Shown: positions 9,304-23,971, counted from the stretch's first letter. The stretch is DNA of 64,000 nt from Ideonella aquatica (GCF_018069755.1 NZ_JAGQDE010000005.1:1-64000), one strand, 5' to 3'. Program-made: numbers and translations. The notes: generated by a model not told the origin, from the letters alone.

Positions 9304-10301
9304 TCCGCCGCCACGGCCATCCAGCGCTGCTGGGTCTGTTCGTCGTCGGTGCGCTGGTGTTGCTGTTCGCCACCGTGTTCACGGTGGCCGGCGGCCGGCT
9401 CTTTGCCACCCGGCAGGCGGTGGTGATGTACTTCGGTGGCAGCATTTACGGCCTGCAGGTGGGTGCTCCGGTGGTCTTCCGTGGCGTGCGTCTGGGCAGC
9501 GTCAGCTCGGTGGGCGTCAAGTGGGACGCCGCCGGCCACCACGTCAGCATTCCGGTGGTGGCCGAGCTGGACGCCGATGCGCTGCGCAACGTCGGCGGCG
9601 GCAGCACCGATGCCGATCTGCGCGCCACCGTGCAGACGCTGGTGGCCAGCGGCCTGCGGGCCCAGTTGGCGATGCAGAGCATCCTCACCGGCCAGCTCTA
9701 CATTGACCTGGACTTCCGCCCTGACAAGCCCTCGATGAGCCAGGGCGGCACGCGCCAGCCCGAGATTCCCACGGTCGCCACGGTGTTCCAGGAGCTGCGC
9801 AACCAGATCGACCAGATCGACGTCAAGCGCCTGATCGAGGACATCGGCGCGATCGCCAGCACCACCCGGGCGATGGTGGGCGCGCCCGAGCTGTCGCGTG
9901 CGCTGAAGGACCTCGATGACATCACGCGCCACCTGGCCAGCCTCAGCGCACGCCTGGACCAGCGCAGCGGCCCGCTGCTCGACCGCGCCGAGAGCACGCT
10001 GGACGCCGCCCGCAAGACCACCGAGGACCTGCGCGTGGCGGCCAGCGCCGTCACCGATTCGGCCCGTCGGGTGGGCACCACCTTCCAGCCTGATGGCGCG
10101 CTGGCCACCAAGCTGCGGGGCGCCGCCGACGAGATGGCCCGTACCGGCGTCGTGCTGCGCGAGTCGGTGGGCACCGATGCGCCGCTGAACCGCGACCTGC
10201 AGCGCGCCCTGAGCGACCTGGCCAGCGCCGCGCGCTCGCTGCGCGAACTGGCCGACACCCTGAACCAGCAGCCCGAATCGGTGCTGCGCGGCCGCCAATG
10301 A
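9300..10301 (+). CDS. MCE-domain (MlaD-like) substrate-binding protein
   Basis: Inner-membrane-anchored periplasmic lipid-binding subunit. 333 aa: one N-terminal membrane helix (LLGLFVVGALVLLFATVFTV), a single MCE domain at about residues 40-120 (YFGGSIYGLQVGAPVVFRGV ... LTGQLYIDLDF), then a long helical tail with heptad-like Leu/Ala/Asp patterns, as in PqiB/YebT-like or longer MlaD proteins. The tail is longer than in E. coli MlaD (about 183 aa), which suggests a PqiB-like periplasm-spanning tube rather than a classic Mla system. Starts in an ATGA overlap. Confidence 0.92.
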   Translation: MIRRHGHPALLGLFVVGALVLLFATVFTVAGGRLFATRQAVVMYFGGSIYGLQVGAPVVFRGVRLGSVSSVGVKWDAAGHHVSIPVVAELDADALRNVGGGSTDADLRATVQTLVASGLRAQLAMQSILTGQLYIDLDFRPDKPSMSQGGTRQPEIPTVATVFQELRNQIDQIDVKRLIEDIGAIASTTRAMVGAPELSRALKDLDDITRHLASLSARLDQRSGPLLDRAESTLDAARKTTEDLRVAASAVTDSARRVGTTFQPDGALATKLRGAADEMARTGVVLRESVGTDAPLNRDLQRALSDLASAARSLRELADTLNQQPESVLRGRQ

Positions 10302-10885
10302 GAAAGCCCGTCGCCATGCGCCTGCGCCTTGCTTCCCTCGCCCTGGCGGGCCTGCTCGCCGCCTGCAGCAGCTCGCCGGCGATCACCTGGTACCAGCTGC
10401 GCGCCGAGCCGCCCGAGCCAGTCACCGCTTTACGGGCCGACAGCCCGGTCTGGCAGCTGCTGGGGGTGCAAGTGCCCGCCTACCTGGACCGCGAATCGGT
10501 GCTGCGCCCCAGCGGCCGCGCGGCGCTGAGCGCCCTGCCCTCGGCCCGCTGGGCCGAGCCGCTGCGCGACGCCGTGCCGCGCCTGCTACTGGCCGACCTG
10601 GCGCGCTTGCGCGGCCCGGCCAGCATCTTCGCCGGCAGCGTGCCGCCAGGCGCCAGCGCCAGCCGCCAGCTGCGCGTCGAGATCCAGCGCCTGGACCCCG
10701 AGGCCGACGGCCGCGCCGTGGTGCTGAGCGCACGCTGGTGGCTGCAGGACCCGCAGGGCCGCGAGGCGCCCGCGGTGCGCGAGATCAGCCTGCGCGCGCC
10801 CGCCGCCAGCGAGGCGGCCGACGATCTGGTGGCCGCCCACCGCGAGCTGTTGTGGCGACTGGCCCAGGCGATCGCCCAGACCTGA
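10298..10885 (+). CDS. ABC-type transport auxiliary lipoprotein (PqiC/YmbA-like)
   Basis: 195 aa with a lipoprotein signal (LALAGLLAACSSSPAITWYQL, lipobox LAAC) followed by the ABC_trans_aux/PqiC fold: WYQL near the N-terminus, VQVPAYLDRESVLRPSG, WAEPLRDAVPRLLLADL, then alternating strands. PqiC-like proteins are outer-membrane lipoproteins that pair with MCE tubes. ATGA overlap with the MCE gene makes this the fourth gene of the operon. No mlaC or mlaB homologue is present. Confidence 0.88.
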   Translation: MRKPVAMRLRLASLALAGLLAACSSSPAITWYQLRAEPPEPVTALRADSPVWQLLGVQVPAYLDRESVLRPSGRAALSALPSARWAEPLRDAVPRLLLADLARLRGPASIFAGSVPPGASASRQLRVEIQRLDPEADGRAVVLSARWWLQDPQGREAPAVREISLRAPAASEAADDLVAAHRELLWRLAQAIAQT

Positions 10886-10900
10886 ACAACGATCCTGGGC

Positions 10901-10939
10901 ACGGCGTGGCGGCCAGGGCACAGCGGGGGCCGCCGCCGT
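10901..10939 (+). terminator. Strong hairpin after the MCE operon
   Basis: The arms ACGGC+GGCGGCC and GGCCGCC+GCCGT form a 12-bp stem with a 2-nt bulge and a 13-nt loop, starting 15 nt after the last stop. No T-run follows, so it is possibly factor-dependent. Confidence 0.45.
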
Positions 10940-11020
10940 GACGTGCTCACGAAGCCTTGCGCGGGACTGAAGTTCGCTGCGCAATGGCCGATAAGCTGGT
11001 CGACTGCCCTGCGCCGACCC

Positions 11021-11488
11021 ATGCTCACCGGACTGTTCACCCGCCTGATTCACCGCTTCGGTGTTGCGCCGCCCACGGAACCCGAGGACGACGCCTTGCA
11101 CCGCCTGCTGGACTTGCTGGCAGCCCAGGCGGCCCACGACCATTGGAAGATCCGCTTCGAGGGCCAGCTCAGCGGCCTGGCTGATGCCGGCATGCAGCCC
11201 GAGGACATCTGCTTCGACGACCGCTGCGTGCTGGGGCGTTGGCTGCAGGCCGATGGCAAGGCCTCGGTGGGCCAGTTGCCGGCCTTTCGCCAGCTGGTGG
11301 ACAGCCACCGCAGCTTTCACCACGCAGCGTCCAACCTGCTGAGCCTGCAGCGCAGCGGCCGCATCCACGAGATGAACCGGCTGCAGCGCGGCGCCTACAG
11401 CATCAGCGCCAGCACGATCTCGCGCTCGTTCATGGCGCTGCGGCGGCAACTGGATCTGCCACCGACTGAGGCGCCGCGGCCCGACTGA
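11021..11488 (+). CDS. Stand-alone CZB (chemoreceptor zinc-binding) domain protein
   Basis: 155 aa. Residues about 25-120 carry the CZB pattern: a helix with DHWKIRFEGQL, then DDRCVLGRWLQADGK (the CxxGxW-type cysteine motif) and later LVDSHRSFHHAASNLL (histidines). In CZB domains the conserved His/Cys residues bind zinc and tune chemoreceptors or diguanylate cyclases. Here no signalling domain is fused. The ATG at 11021 has no clear ribosome-binding site; the frame is open from 10943, but the extra residues show no similarity. Convergent with icd. Partner unknown. Confidence 0.75.
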   Translation: MLTGLFTRLIHRFGVAPPTEPEDDALHRLLDLLAAQAAHDHWKIRFEGQLSGLADAGMQPEDICFDDRCVLGRWLQADGKASVGQLPAFRQLVDSHRSFHHAASNLLSLQRSGRIHEMNRLQRGAYSISASTISRSFMALRRQLDLPPTEAPRPD

Positions 11489-11499
11489 ACAGGCCGCGG
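11474..11499. terminator. Hairpin between convergent CZB gene and icd
   Basis: A perfect 8-bp inverted repeat CCGCGGCC/GGCCGCGG with a 10-nt loop spans the CZB stop codon, 15 bp before the icd stop; a smaller CCCC/GGGG hairpin (11501-11512) follows. No T-run on either side. It could act on both strands. Confidence 0.35.
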
Positions 11500-11513
11500 T
11501 CCCCGCCCGGGGC

Positions 11514-13751
<2,238 letters not shown>

Positions 13752-13865
13752 CGCTTATCTCCTGGATCGATGTTGGTGGATGCAAAGACCGCGAGGGGGC
13801 ATCGCGGACAACCGGGAACGATGCGGCATTTTGCTTTCGAGGGTCTGACCCTGACCCCACTTTTT

Positions 13866-13885
13866 GCATCGATATTTCATGATGC
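13866..13885. promoter_or_regulatory. Inverted repeat in the icd upstream region
   Basis: GCATC/GATGC with a 10-nt AT-rich spacer lies 115-134 nt upstream of icd in an otherwise GC-rich gap. The right half CATGATGC (13878-13885) also occurs at 23955-23962 in front of the methylmalonyl-CoA mutase gene. A regulator site is a guess. Confidence 0.25.
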
Positions 13886-13922
13886 GAAAGAGTCGCCGAC
13901 TTTTTTGGCCGCCCCAAGGACA

Positions 13923-13944
13923 AGGCCGCCCCGGAGGGCGGCCT
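13923..13944 (-). terminator. Probable prpE terminator
   Basis: A 9-bp perfect stem (A-GGCCGCCC / GGGCGGCC-T) with a 4-nt CGGA loop, 24 nt after the prpE stop. On the minus strand it is followed by TTGTCCTT, a broken T-run. Confidence 0.55.
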
Positions 13945-13968
13945 GGACGGAGTGGGACGGATCGCGGC

Positions 13969-15864
13969 TCAGCGGGCCACGAGGTCCTTGACCTGCTGCA
14001 GCGCAGCCGGGTCCTCCATCGTGGTCAGATCACCCGGGTCGCGGCCCTCGCAGACGGCCTGGATGGCGCGGCGCAGCAGCTTGCCCGAGCGGGTCTTGGG
14101 CAGCACGCTGACAAAGCGCACCCGGGCCGGACGGGCCACGGCGCCGAGCTGCTCGTCGACCACCTTCATGATCGCGCCCTCGAGCTTCAGTGCATCGGCG
14201 TCGGTGGCTGCCACGCTGGGATCCTTCAGCACCGCAAAGGCCACGGCCACCTGGCCCTTGAGCTGGTCGGCCACGCCCACCACCGCCACTTCGGCGACGT
14301 TCGGGTGGCTGGAGATGCTCTCCTCGATCTCGCGCGTGCCCAGGCGGTGTCCGGCCACGTTGATCACGTCGTCGGTGCGGCCCAGGATGAAGAAGTAGCC
14401 GTCCTCGTCCTTGATGCCCCAGTCGAAGGTGCTGTACATGACCTTGTTGTGGATGCTGGACCAGTAGGTCTTGACGTAGCGCTCGTCGTCGCCCCACACG
14501 GTCTGCAGGCAGCCCGGGGGCAGCGGGCCTTCCACCGCGATCACGCCCTTCTTGCCGGGCTCGGTGATCTCCTCGGCGGTGGTCTCGTCGATCAGCTTGA
14601 CGTCGTAGCCGTACACCGCCTTGCCCGGCGAGCCGAACTTGGTGGGCGCGGTCTCAACACCGTTGCAGATGGCCATGATCGGCCAGCCGGTCTCGGTCTG
14701 CCAGTAGTTGTCGATGATCGGCTTGTTGATCGCGCCGGCAATCCAGGTGGCGGTGGGCTCGTCCAGCGGCTCGCCGGCCAGGAACAGCGCCTTCAGGCTG
14801 GACAGGTCGTACTTGGTCAGGAAGGCCGGGTCCTGCTTCTTCAACACCCGCGCGGCGGTGGGCGCCGAGAACATCACCGAGACCTTGTACTTCTCGACCA
14901 GGCTCCACCAGATGCCGGCGTCGGGGCGGATCGGCAGTCCTTCGTACATGATCGTGGCCAAGCCGTTAATCAGCGGGCCGTAGATGATGTAGCTGTGGCC
15001 CACCACCCAGCCGATGTCGCTGGTGCTGAAGTAGGTCTCACCGGGGTTGCCCATGTAGATGTGCTTCATCGACGCGGCCAGCGCGACGGTGTAGCCGCCG
15101 GTGTCGCGCTGCACGCCCTTGGGCTTGCCGGTGGTGCCGCTGGTGTAGAGGATGTAGCTGGGGTGGGTGGAGTCCACCCACTCGCAAGGCACCTGGGCGT
15201 CCAGGTGGGCGGCGCGCAGCGTGGCGTAATCCTCGTCGCGGCCGGCCACCCGGGCGAACTCGGCCAGGCCGCGGTTGACCATCAGCACCTTGGCCGGCTT
15301 GTGTGCGGCCAGATTGATGGCTTCATCCAGCAGGTGCTTGTAGGGCACCGACTTGCCGCCGCGCATGCCGGCGTCGGCGCTGATGATGGCCACCGGCTTG
15401 GCGTCGTCGATGCGGCTGGCCAGCGAATGGCTGGCGAAGCCGCCGAAGACCACCGAGTGGATCGCGCCAATGCGCACGCAGGCCAGCATCGCGAAGCAGG
15501 CCTCGGCGATCATCGGCATGTAGATCAGCACGCGGTCGCCCTTGCCCACGCCCAGCCCCTGCAGGATGGCCGCCATGCGGTTGACCTCGGTGTGCAGCTC
15601 GCGGAACGAGTAGGCCTTCTCGGTGTCGGTCTCGGTGGAGACGAAGATCAGCGCGTTCTGGTCGGCGCGGTCCTTCAGGTGGCGGTCGACCGCGTTGTGG
15701 CACAGGTTGGTCTGGCCACCGGCAAACCACTTGGCGAACGGCGGGTTGCTGTAGTCGCAGACCTGGTCGAAGGGCTGGTGCCAGTCGACCAGTGCGGCCT
15801 GTTCGCGCCAGAAGCCGTCGCGGTCGGTGATGGAGCGGCGGTGGAACTCTGCGTAGCTGGTCAT
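13969..15864 (-). CDS. prpE: Propionate--CoA ligase (acetyl-CoA synthetase family)
   Basis: Activates propionate (or acetate) to the acyl-CoA via an acyl-adenylate. 631 aa, the size of PrpE. Seen: the adenylation motif SYILYTSGTTGKPKGVQRD followed by TGGYTVALAASM, the PrpE-type variant; YWQTETGWPI; GRTDDVINVAGHRLGTREIE; and the C-terminal TRSGKLLRRAI with the lysine that is acetylated in this family. It sits downstream of the propionyl-CoA carboxylase and epimerase genes, which supports propionate rather than acetate as substrate. An acetyl-CoA synthetase function cannot be excluded from sequence alone. Confidence 0.9.
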   Translation of the reverse strand: MTSYAEFHRRSITDRDGFWREQAALVDWHQPFDQVCDYSNPPFAKWFAGGQTNLCHNAVDRHLKDRADQNALIFVSTETDTEKAYSFRELHTEVNRMAAILQGLGVGKGDRVLIYMPMIAEACFAMLACVRIGAIHSVVFGGFASHSLASRIDDAKPVAIISADAGMRGGKSVPYKHLLDEAINLAAHKPAKVLMVNRGLAEFARVAGRDEDYATLRAAHLDAQVPCEWVDSTHPSYILYTSGTTGKPKGVQRDTGGYTVALAASMKHIYMGNPGETYFSTSDIGWVVGHSYIIYGPLINGLATIMYEGLPIRPDAGIWWSLVEKYKVSVMFSAPTAARVLKKQDPAFLTKYDLSSLKALFLAGEPLDEPTATWIAGAINKPIIDNYWQTETGWPIMAICNGVETAPTKFGSPGKAVYGYDVKLIDETTAEEITEPGKKGVIAVEGPLPPGCLQTVWGDDERYVKTYWSSIHNKVMYSTFDWGIKDEDGYFFILGRTDDVINVAGHRLGTREIEESISSHPNVAEVAVVGVADQLKGQVAVAFAVLKDPSVAATDADALKLEGAIMKVVDEQLGAVARPARVRFVSVLPKTRSGKLLRRAIQAVCEGRDPGDLTTMEDPAALQQVKDLVAR

Positions 15865-15924
15865 GGGTGTCTCCTCGGTGCCTTGTTCGGGGTCCCGGCA
15901 TCGGCGCCGGGCGACACCCCGAAT

Positions 15925-15949
15925 TGCAGCGCCAGAGCCTGACGCTGCA
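15925..15949 (-). terminator. Hairpin between epimerase gene and prpE
   Basis: A perfect 7-bp stem TGCAGCG/CGCTGCA with an 11-nt loop, 19 nt after the epimerase stop in the 104-bp gap before prpE. On the minus strand it is followed by ATTC only, so it is a weak terminator or mRNA-stabilising element. Confidence 0.3.
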
Positions 15950-15968
15950 CTGTCAATCGGGGGCGTTT

Positions 15969-16430
15969 TCAGCCCAGTGCGGCCACCACTTCAGGGGGGG
16001 CTTGCACCAGCTCAATCAGCACGCCCTCACCGCCCACCGGGAACTCGTCGTTGCCCTTGGGGTGGATGAAGCAGATGTCGAAGCCGGCAGCCCCTTTTCG
16101 GATGCCACCAGGGGCAAAGCGCACGCCGTTGGCCGTCATCCACTCGACGGCCCGGGGCAGGTCGTCCACCCACAGGCCCACATGGTTCAGCGGCGTGGTG
16201 TGCACGGCCGGCTTCTTGTCGGGATCCAGCGGCTGCATCAGGTCGACCTCGACCGCGGTAGGGCCGCTGCCGAGCGCGCAGATGTCCTCGTCAACGTTCT
16301 CCCGCTCGCTGACGAAGCTGCTCTTGACCGTCAGGCCGAGCATGTCCACCCACAGGCTCTTGAGCTTGTCCTTGCTGGGGCCGCCAATGGCGATCTGCTG
16401 GATGCCGAGGATCTTGAAGGGTTTGCTCAT
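15969..16430 (-). CDS. mce: Methylmalonyl-CoA epimerase (VOC superfamily)
   Basis: Converts (S)- to (R)-methylmalonyl-CoA, the form used by the mutase. 153 aa with two paired VOC modules: [20 protein letters not shown] at the start of module 1 and [20 protein letters not shown] at module 2. Metal ligands are expected among Q/H near residue 11, the histidine of LNHVGL and the glutamate of [12 protein letters not shown] at 16430 is preceded by GAGGTGG. It directly follows pccA, which supports the epimerase assignment over a generic glyoxalase. Confidence 0.85.
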   Translation of the reverse strand: MSKPFKILGIQQIAIGGPSKDKLKSLWVDMLGLTVKSSFVSERENVDEDICALGSGPTAVEVDLMQPLDPDKKPAVHTTPLNHVGLWVDDLPRAVEWMTANGVRFAPGGIRKGAAGFDICFIHPKGNDEFPVGGEGVLIELVQAPPEVVAALG

Positions 16431-16440
16431 CGTGTCCACC

Positions 16441-18516
<2,076 letters not shown>

Positions 18517-18589
18517 GTGTTGATCCTCGATCAACGCGACGCCCTGGGCGCCGCTGGTGTTAAGTCAAGCCGCATGCGCGGATCCGGCT

Positions 18590-18635
18590 CTGCCGGTCCG
18601 CTGCATGAGCCCCCTCGGGGGGCAGCGACCGGCAG
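18590..18635 (-). terminator. Large composite hairpin between pccB and pccA
   Basis: The arms CTGCCGGT+CGCTGC (18590-18604, one bulged C) and GCAGCG+ACCGGCAG (18622-18635) pair over 14 bp, and the loop holds a second stem of Cs and Gs (18609-18623). It ends 12 nt before the pccB stop-codon side. Similar C-run/G-run hairpins are, from memory, dispersed intergenic repeats in Comamonadaceae-like genomes; only one copy is in this window. It may separate expression of the two carboxylase subunits. Confidence 0.5.
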
Positions 18636-18647
18636 GGAGCGTGGGGG

Positions 18648-20180
<1,533 letters not shown>

Positions 20181-20206
20181 GGGGATGTGCTCCTCGGTCA
20201 AAACTC

Positions 20207-21241
20207 TCAGGTCAACTTGAACAGGTCCAGCAGGCGACGCGCCGCCACGCTGGCGGCCGCGCGTCCCTGGCGGACGGCATCGGTGGTGTCGGTCAGCGCC
20301 TGGCGGACCGCAGGGTGCTGGCGGAAGCGCTCGCGCAGGCCGCTTTCAATGCGCTCCCACATCCAGGCCTCGTCCTGGGCATGGCGGCGCGCCGCCAGCC
20401 GGCCGCTGGCCGTTTGCAGGTCGCGGTAGCGCTGCACGGTCTGCCAGAACTCGGTGATGCCCGTGGACTTCAGGGCGCTCATCTGCAGCACCGTGGGCTG
20501 CCAGCGCGTCTCGTCCAGGTGGTCGGCATGGCCGTGCTGGCCATAGATGCGCAGCGAGCTGGTGATCTGTGCGCGGGCGCGGATGGCGGCGTGTTCATCC
20601 AGGTCAGCCTTGTTGATCACCACCAGGTCGGCCAGCTCCATCACGCCCTTCTTGATCGCCTGCAGTTCATCGCCGGCATTGGGCAGTTGCAGCAGGCAGA
20701 ACATGTCGGTCATGCCATGCACGGCGGTCTCGCTCTGGCCCACGCCCACGGTCTCGACGATGACCACGTCGTAGCCGGCGGCCTCGCAGACCAGCATCGC
20801 CTCACGGGTGCGCTCGGCCACGCCGCCCAGGTTGCCGCTGCTGGGGCTGGGGCGGATGTAGGCCGCCTCCTGTACGCTGAGCTGCTCCATGCGGGTCTTG
20901 TCGCCCAGGATGGAGCCGCCCGAGACGCTGCTGGACGGATCGATCGCCAGCACCGCCACGCGGTGGCCCTGGGCGATCAGGTGCAGGCCCAGCGCTTCGA
21001 TGAAGGTGCTCTTGCCCACGCCGGGTACGCCCGAAATGCCCAGCCGCAGCGAGCGGCCGCTGTGCGGCAGCAGTGCATTGAGCAGGGCATCGGCGCGCAG
21101 GCGGTGGTCGGCGCGGGTGCTTTCCAGCAGCGTGATCGTCTTGGCGATGGCACGTCGGCGTGGCGCGGCCGTGCCCGCGGTGACCTGCTCCAGCAGCAGG
21201 GCGTCGGCGGCCACCAGCGGCGTCTCGGTCATCGCGTTCAT
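20207..21241 (-). CDS. meaB: MeaB-type GTPase, methylmalonyl-CoA mutase chaperone
   Basis: G-protein chaperone that protects and reloads adenosylcobalamin-dependent methylmalonyl-CoA mutase (ArgK/YgfD/MMAA family). 344 aa. Seen: P-loop [18 protein letters not shown], switch region [34 protein letters not shown], and VINKADL as the NKxD base-recognition motif. The ATG at 21241 has GAGG at a good distance; a GTG at 21250 and ATG at 21232 are alternatives. It lies one gene downstream of the mutase. Confidence 0.94.
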   Translation of the reverse strand: MNAMTETPLVAADALLLEQVTAGTAAPRRRAIAKTITLLESTRADHRLRADALLNALLPHSGRSLRLGISGVPGVGKSTFIEALGLHLIAQGHRVAVLAIDPSSSVSGGSILGDKTRMEQLSVQEAAYIRPSPSSGNLGGVAERTREAMLVCEAAGYDVVIVETVGVGQSETAVHGMTDMFCLLQLPNAGDELQAIKKGVMELADLVVINKADLDEHAAIRARAQITSSLRIYGQHGHADHLDETRWQPTVLQMSALKSTGITEFWQTVQRYRDLQTASGRLAARRHAQDEAWMWERIESGLRERFRQHPAVRQALTDTTDAVRQGRAAASVAARRLLDLFKLT

Positions 21242-21251
21242 CGCCAGCACC

Positions 21252-21716
21252 TCAGGCCCGTGCCGGTCTCAGGTAGTACAGGTCCCACTCGCCCTCGGCC
21301 TGCAGCACGAAGCCATGGCGCAGGTAAAAGCGGTTGGCATCCGAGTGCTTCAGCGCGGTGACGCTGACCGCCTTGCGCTGCGCGTCGGCCTCGTCCAGCA
21401 CCTGGGCCAACACCCAGGCGCCGATGCCCTGGCCCTGGGCCGCGGGGTGGATGTAGAGGTGGTCAAGCAGGAAGTCCTTCTCGCGCGGGACCACCACGAC
21501 GAAGCCCACCAGTTCATCACGCAGTCGGATGTGGCGGGTGTAGGCCGGCAGGTAGCCGCGCGACAGGCGCTCGCGGGCGCGCTGCGGATCGAAGCGGCCC
21601 ACGCGCTCCAGGCTCTCGCGCATCGCGGCCATGCGCAGTGCCAGCAGGGCCTCGAAGTCGCCCTCGCCAGCGGGCGAAAGGACCAGGCCGTCCGGGGCGC
21701 GGTGCGGGTGCGGCAT
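21252..21716 (-). CDS. GNAT-family N-acetyltransferase
   Basis: 154 aa, single GNAT fold: [20 protein letters not shown] at the N-terminus, [20 protein letters not shown], the acetyl-CoA-binding turn [18 protein letters not shown] (Q/RxxGxG/A), and a C-terminal [14 protein letters not shown]. Substrate unknown. It lies 8 bp after the mutase stop and 10 bp before meaB, so it is co-transcribed with the methylmalonyl-CoA genes. Acetylation of a pathway enzyme such as PrpE would be an attractive role, but nothing in the sequence shows it. Confidence 0.85.
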   Translation of the reverse strand: MPHPHRAPDGLVLSPAGEGDFEALLALRMAAMRESLERVGRFDPQRARERLSRGYLPAYTRHIRLRDELVGFVVVVPREKDFLLDHLYIHPAAQGQGIGAWVLAQVLDEADAQRKAVSVTALKHSDANRFYLRHGFVLQAEGEWDLYYLRPARA

Positions 21717-21724
21717 GACGCGGC

Positions 21725-23878
21725 TCAGAGCCCTTGTGCGGCGCGGATCTGCTCCAGCACGTCCTTGGCGCTGGCCGGGATGGGGGTGCCGGGGCCGTAG
21801 ACGCCCTTGACGCCCGCATCAAACAGGAAGCCGTAGTCCTGCGCCGGGATCACGCCGCCGACGAAGACGATGATGTCCTCGGCGCCCTGCTTCTTCAGCT
21901 CGGCGATGATGGCCGGCACCAGGGTCTTGTGGCCGGCGGCCAGCGTGGACACGCCCACCGCGTGCACGTCGTTCTCGATCGCCTGGCGGGCACATTCCTC
22001 GGGCGTCTGGAACAGCGGACCCATGTCGACGTCGAAGCCCAGGTCGGCGAAGGCCGTGGCCACCACCTTGGCGCCGCGGTCGTGGCCGTCCTGGCCCAGC
22101 TTGGCGATCATCACCCGCGGGCGGCGGCCGGCCTGCTCGGCGAAGGCGTCGATCTCACCCTTGAGCTTGTCCCAGCCCTCGGCCGAGTCATAGGCAGCTG
22201 CATACACACCGGTCACCTTCTGGATGTCCGCACGGTGGCGACCGTACACCTTTTCCAGCGCATCACTGACCTCGCCCACGGTGGCGCGCAGGCGGATCGC
22301 CTGGATGGACAGGTCGAGCAGGTTGCCCTGGCCCGATTGTGCGGCAGCGGTCAGCGCGTCCAGCGCCGCCTGGACCTTGGCGCCATCACGGGCACCCTTG
22401 AGGGCCTGCAGACGGGCGATCTGGGACTCACGCACCTTGACGTTGTCGACCTCGAGGATGTCGATCGGGTCTTCCTTGGCCAGCTTGTACTTGTTGACGC
22501 CGACGATGACGTCCTTGCCCGAATCAATGCGGGCCTGCTTCTCGGCCGCGCTGGCCTCGATCTTCAGCTTGGCCCAGCCCGAGTCCACCGCCTTGGTCAT
22601 GCCGCCCATGGCCTCGACCTCCTCGATGATGGACCAGGCCTTGTCGGCCATCTGCTGGGTCAGCGTCTCCATCAGGTAGCTGCCGGCCCAAGGGTCGACC
22701 ACGTTGGTGATGTGGGTCTCTTCCTGGATGATCAGCTGCGTGTTGCGGGCGATGCGGGCCGAGAACTCGGTGGGCAGCGCGATCGCCTCGTCGAAGCTGT
22801 TGGTGTGCAGGCTTTGCGTGCCGCCGAAGACCGCGGCCATCGCCTCGATCGTGGTGCGCACCACGTTGTTGTACGGGTCCTGCTCGGTCAGGCTCCAGCC
22901 GCTGGTCTGGCTGTGCGTGCGCAGCATCAGGCTCTTGGGGTTCTTCGCGTTGAAGCCCTTCATGATGCGCGCCCACAGCAGGCGGGCGGCACGCATCTTG
23001 GCGATCTCCAGGTAGAAGTTCATGCCCACCGCCCAGAAGAAGCTCAGGCGGCCGGCGAAGTCGTCCACGTCCAGGCCCTTGGCCAGCGCGGTCTTCACGT
23101 ACTCCTTGCCGTCAGCCAGCGTGAAGGCCATCTCCAGCGCCTGGTTGGCGCCGGCTTCCTGCATGTGGTAGCCGGAGATGCTGATCGAGTTGAACTTGGG
23201 CATCTTCTGCGCCGTGTACTCGATGATGTCGCCGATGATCCGCATGCTCGGCTCGGGCGGGTAGATGTAGGTGTTGCGGACCATGAACTCCTTGAGGATG
23301 TCGTTCTGGATGGTCCCGGACAGCTTGTCCTGGCTGACGCCCTGCTCCTCGGCCGCCACCACGTAGCCCGCCAGCACCGGCAGCACCGCGCCGTTCATCG
23401 TCATCGACACGCTGACCTTGTCCAGCGGAATGCCGTCGAACAGGATCTTCATGTCCTCGACGCTGTCAATCGCCACACCGGCCTTGCCGACATCGCCAGT
23501 GACGCGCGGATGGTCGCTGTCATAGCCGCGGTGGGTGGCCAGATCGAAGGCCACCGACACGCCCTGCCCGCCCGCGGCCAGCGCCTTGCGGTAGAAGGCA
23601 TTGGACTCCTCGGCGGTGGAGAAGCCAGCGTACTGGCGGATGGTCCAGGGCCGCACCGCGTACATCGTGGCCTGCGGGCCGCGCAGGAAGGGCTCGAAGC
23701 CCGGCAAGGTGTTGGTGAAGGGCAGCGCCTGCGTGTCCTCGGCGGTGTAGAGCGGCTTGACGACCAGGCCTTCGGGCGTGTGCCAGTTCAGCTTGTCCAG
23801 GTCACCACCGGCCGACTTGGCGGCCGCCTTGGCCCATTGCTCGAGGCTGGCGGGGTTGAATTCGTGTGCGTTCGACAT
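21725..23878 (-). CDS. scpA: Methylmalonyl-CoA mutase
   Basis: Adenosylcobalamin-dependent rearrangement of (R)-methylmalonyl-CoA to succinyl-CoA. 717 aa in one chain: N-terminal TIM-barrel substrate domain ([49 protein letters not shown]) and C-terminal cobalamin domain with the base-off histidine motif [13 protein letters not shown] and the GGVIPAQDY strand. ATG at 23878 (MSNAHEFNP); the frame is open 8 codons further without support. First gene of the run scpA-gnat-meaB-pccB-pccA-epimerase-prpE; divergent from a GntR regulator. Confidence 0.97.
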   Translation of the reverse strand: MSNAHEFNPASLEQWAKAAAKSAGGDLDKLNWHTPEGLVVKPLYTAEDTQALPFTNTLPGFEPFLRGPQATMYAVRPWTIRQYAGFSTAEESNAFYRKALAAGGQGVSVAFDLATHRGYDSDHPRVTGDVGKAGVAIDSVEDMKILFDGIPLDKVSVSMTMNGAVLPVLAGYVVAAEEQGVSQDKLSGTIQNDILKEFMVRNTYIYPPEPSMRIIGDIIEYTAQKMPKFNSISISGYHMQEAGANQALEMAFTLADGKEYVKTALAKGLDVDDFAGRLSFFWAVGMNFYLEIAKMRAARLLWARIMKGFNAKNPKSLMLRTHSQTSGWSLTEQDPYNNVVRTTIEAMAAVFGGTQSLHTNSFDEAIALPTEFSARIARNTQLIIQEETHITNVVDPWAGSYLMETLTQQMADKAWSIIEEVEAMGGMTKAVDSGWAKLKIEASAAEKQARIDSGKDVIVGVNKYKLAKEDPIDILEVDNVKVRESQIARLQALKGARDGAKVQAALDALTAAAQSGQGNLLDLSIQAIRLRATVGEVSDALEKVYGRHRADIQKVTGVYAAAYDSAEGWDKLKGEIDAFAEQAGRRPRVMIAKLGQDGHDRGAKVVATAFADLGFDVDMGPLFQTPEECARQAIENDVHAVGVSTLAAGHKTLVPAIIAELKKQGAEDIIVFVGGVIPAQDYGFLFDAGVKGVYGPGTPIPASAKDVLEQIRAAQGL

Positions 23879-23948
23879 CACAGGGCTCCAGGGCTCAGAC
23901 ACGGCACCGCCCGAGGGATGACCCCCACCTGGGCTGCGCTTGCCTCAC

Positions 23949-23971
23949 ATCATACATGATGCATAATTATG
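23949..23971. promoter_or_regulatory. Palindromic operator region between scpA and gntR
   Basis: Two inverted repeats lie side by side in the AT-rich centre of the 144-bp divergent gap: ATCAT-AC-ATGAT (23949-23960) and the perfect CATAATTATG (23962-23971). A plus-strand TTGCCT (23940) with CATAAT 16 nt on, and a minus-strand TATGAT, overlap them. Their position suggests the binding site of the adjacent FadR-type regulator on both promoters. Confidence 0.5.

Noticed and set aside
18590-18635. Reading the pccB-pccA hairpin as an insertion-sequence end or MITE
   Set aside because: No target-site duplication and no transposase nearby; it fits a terminator or intergenic repeat better.
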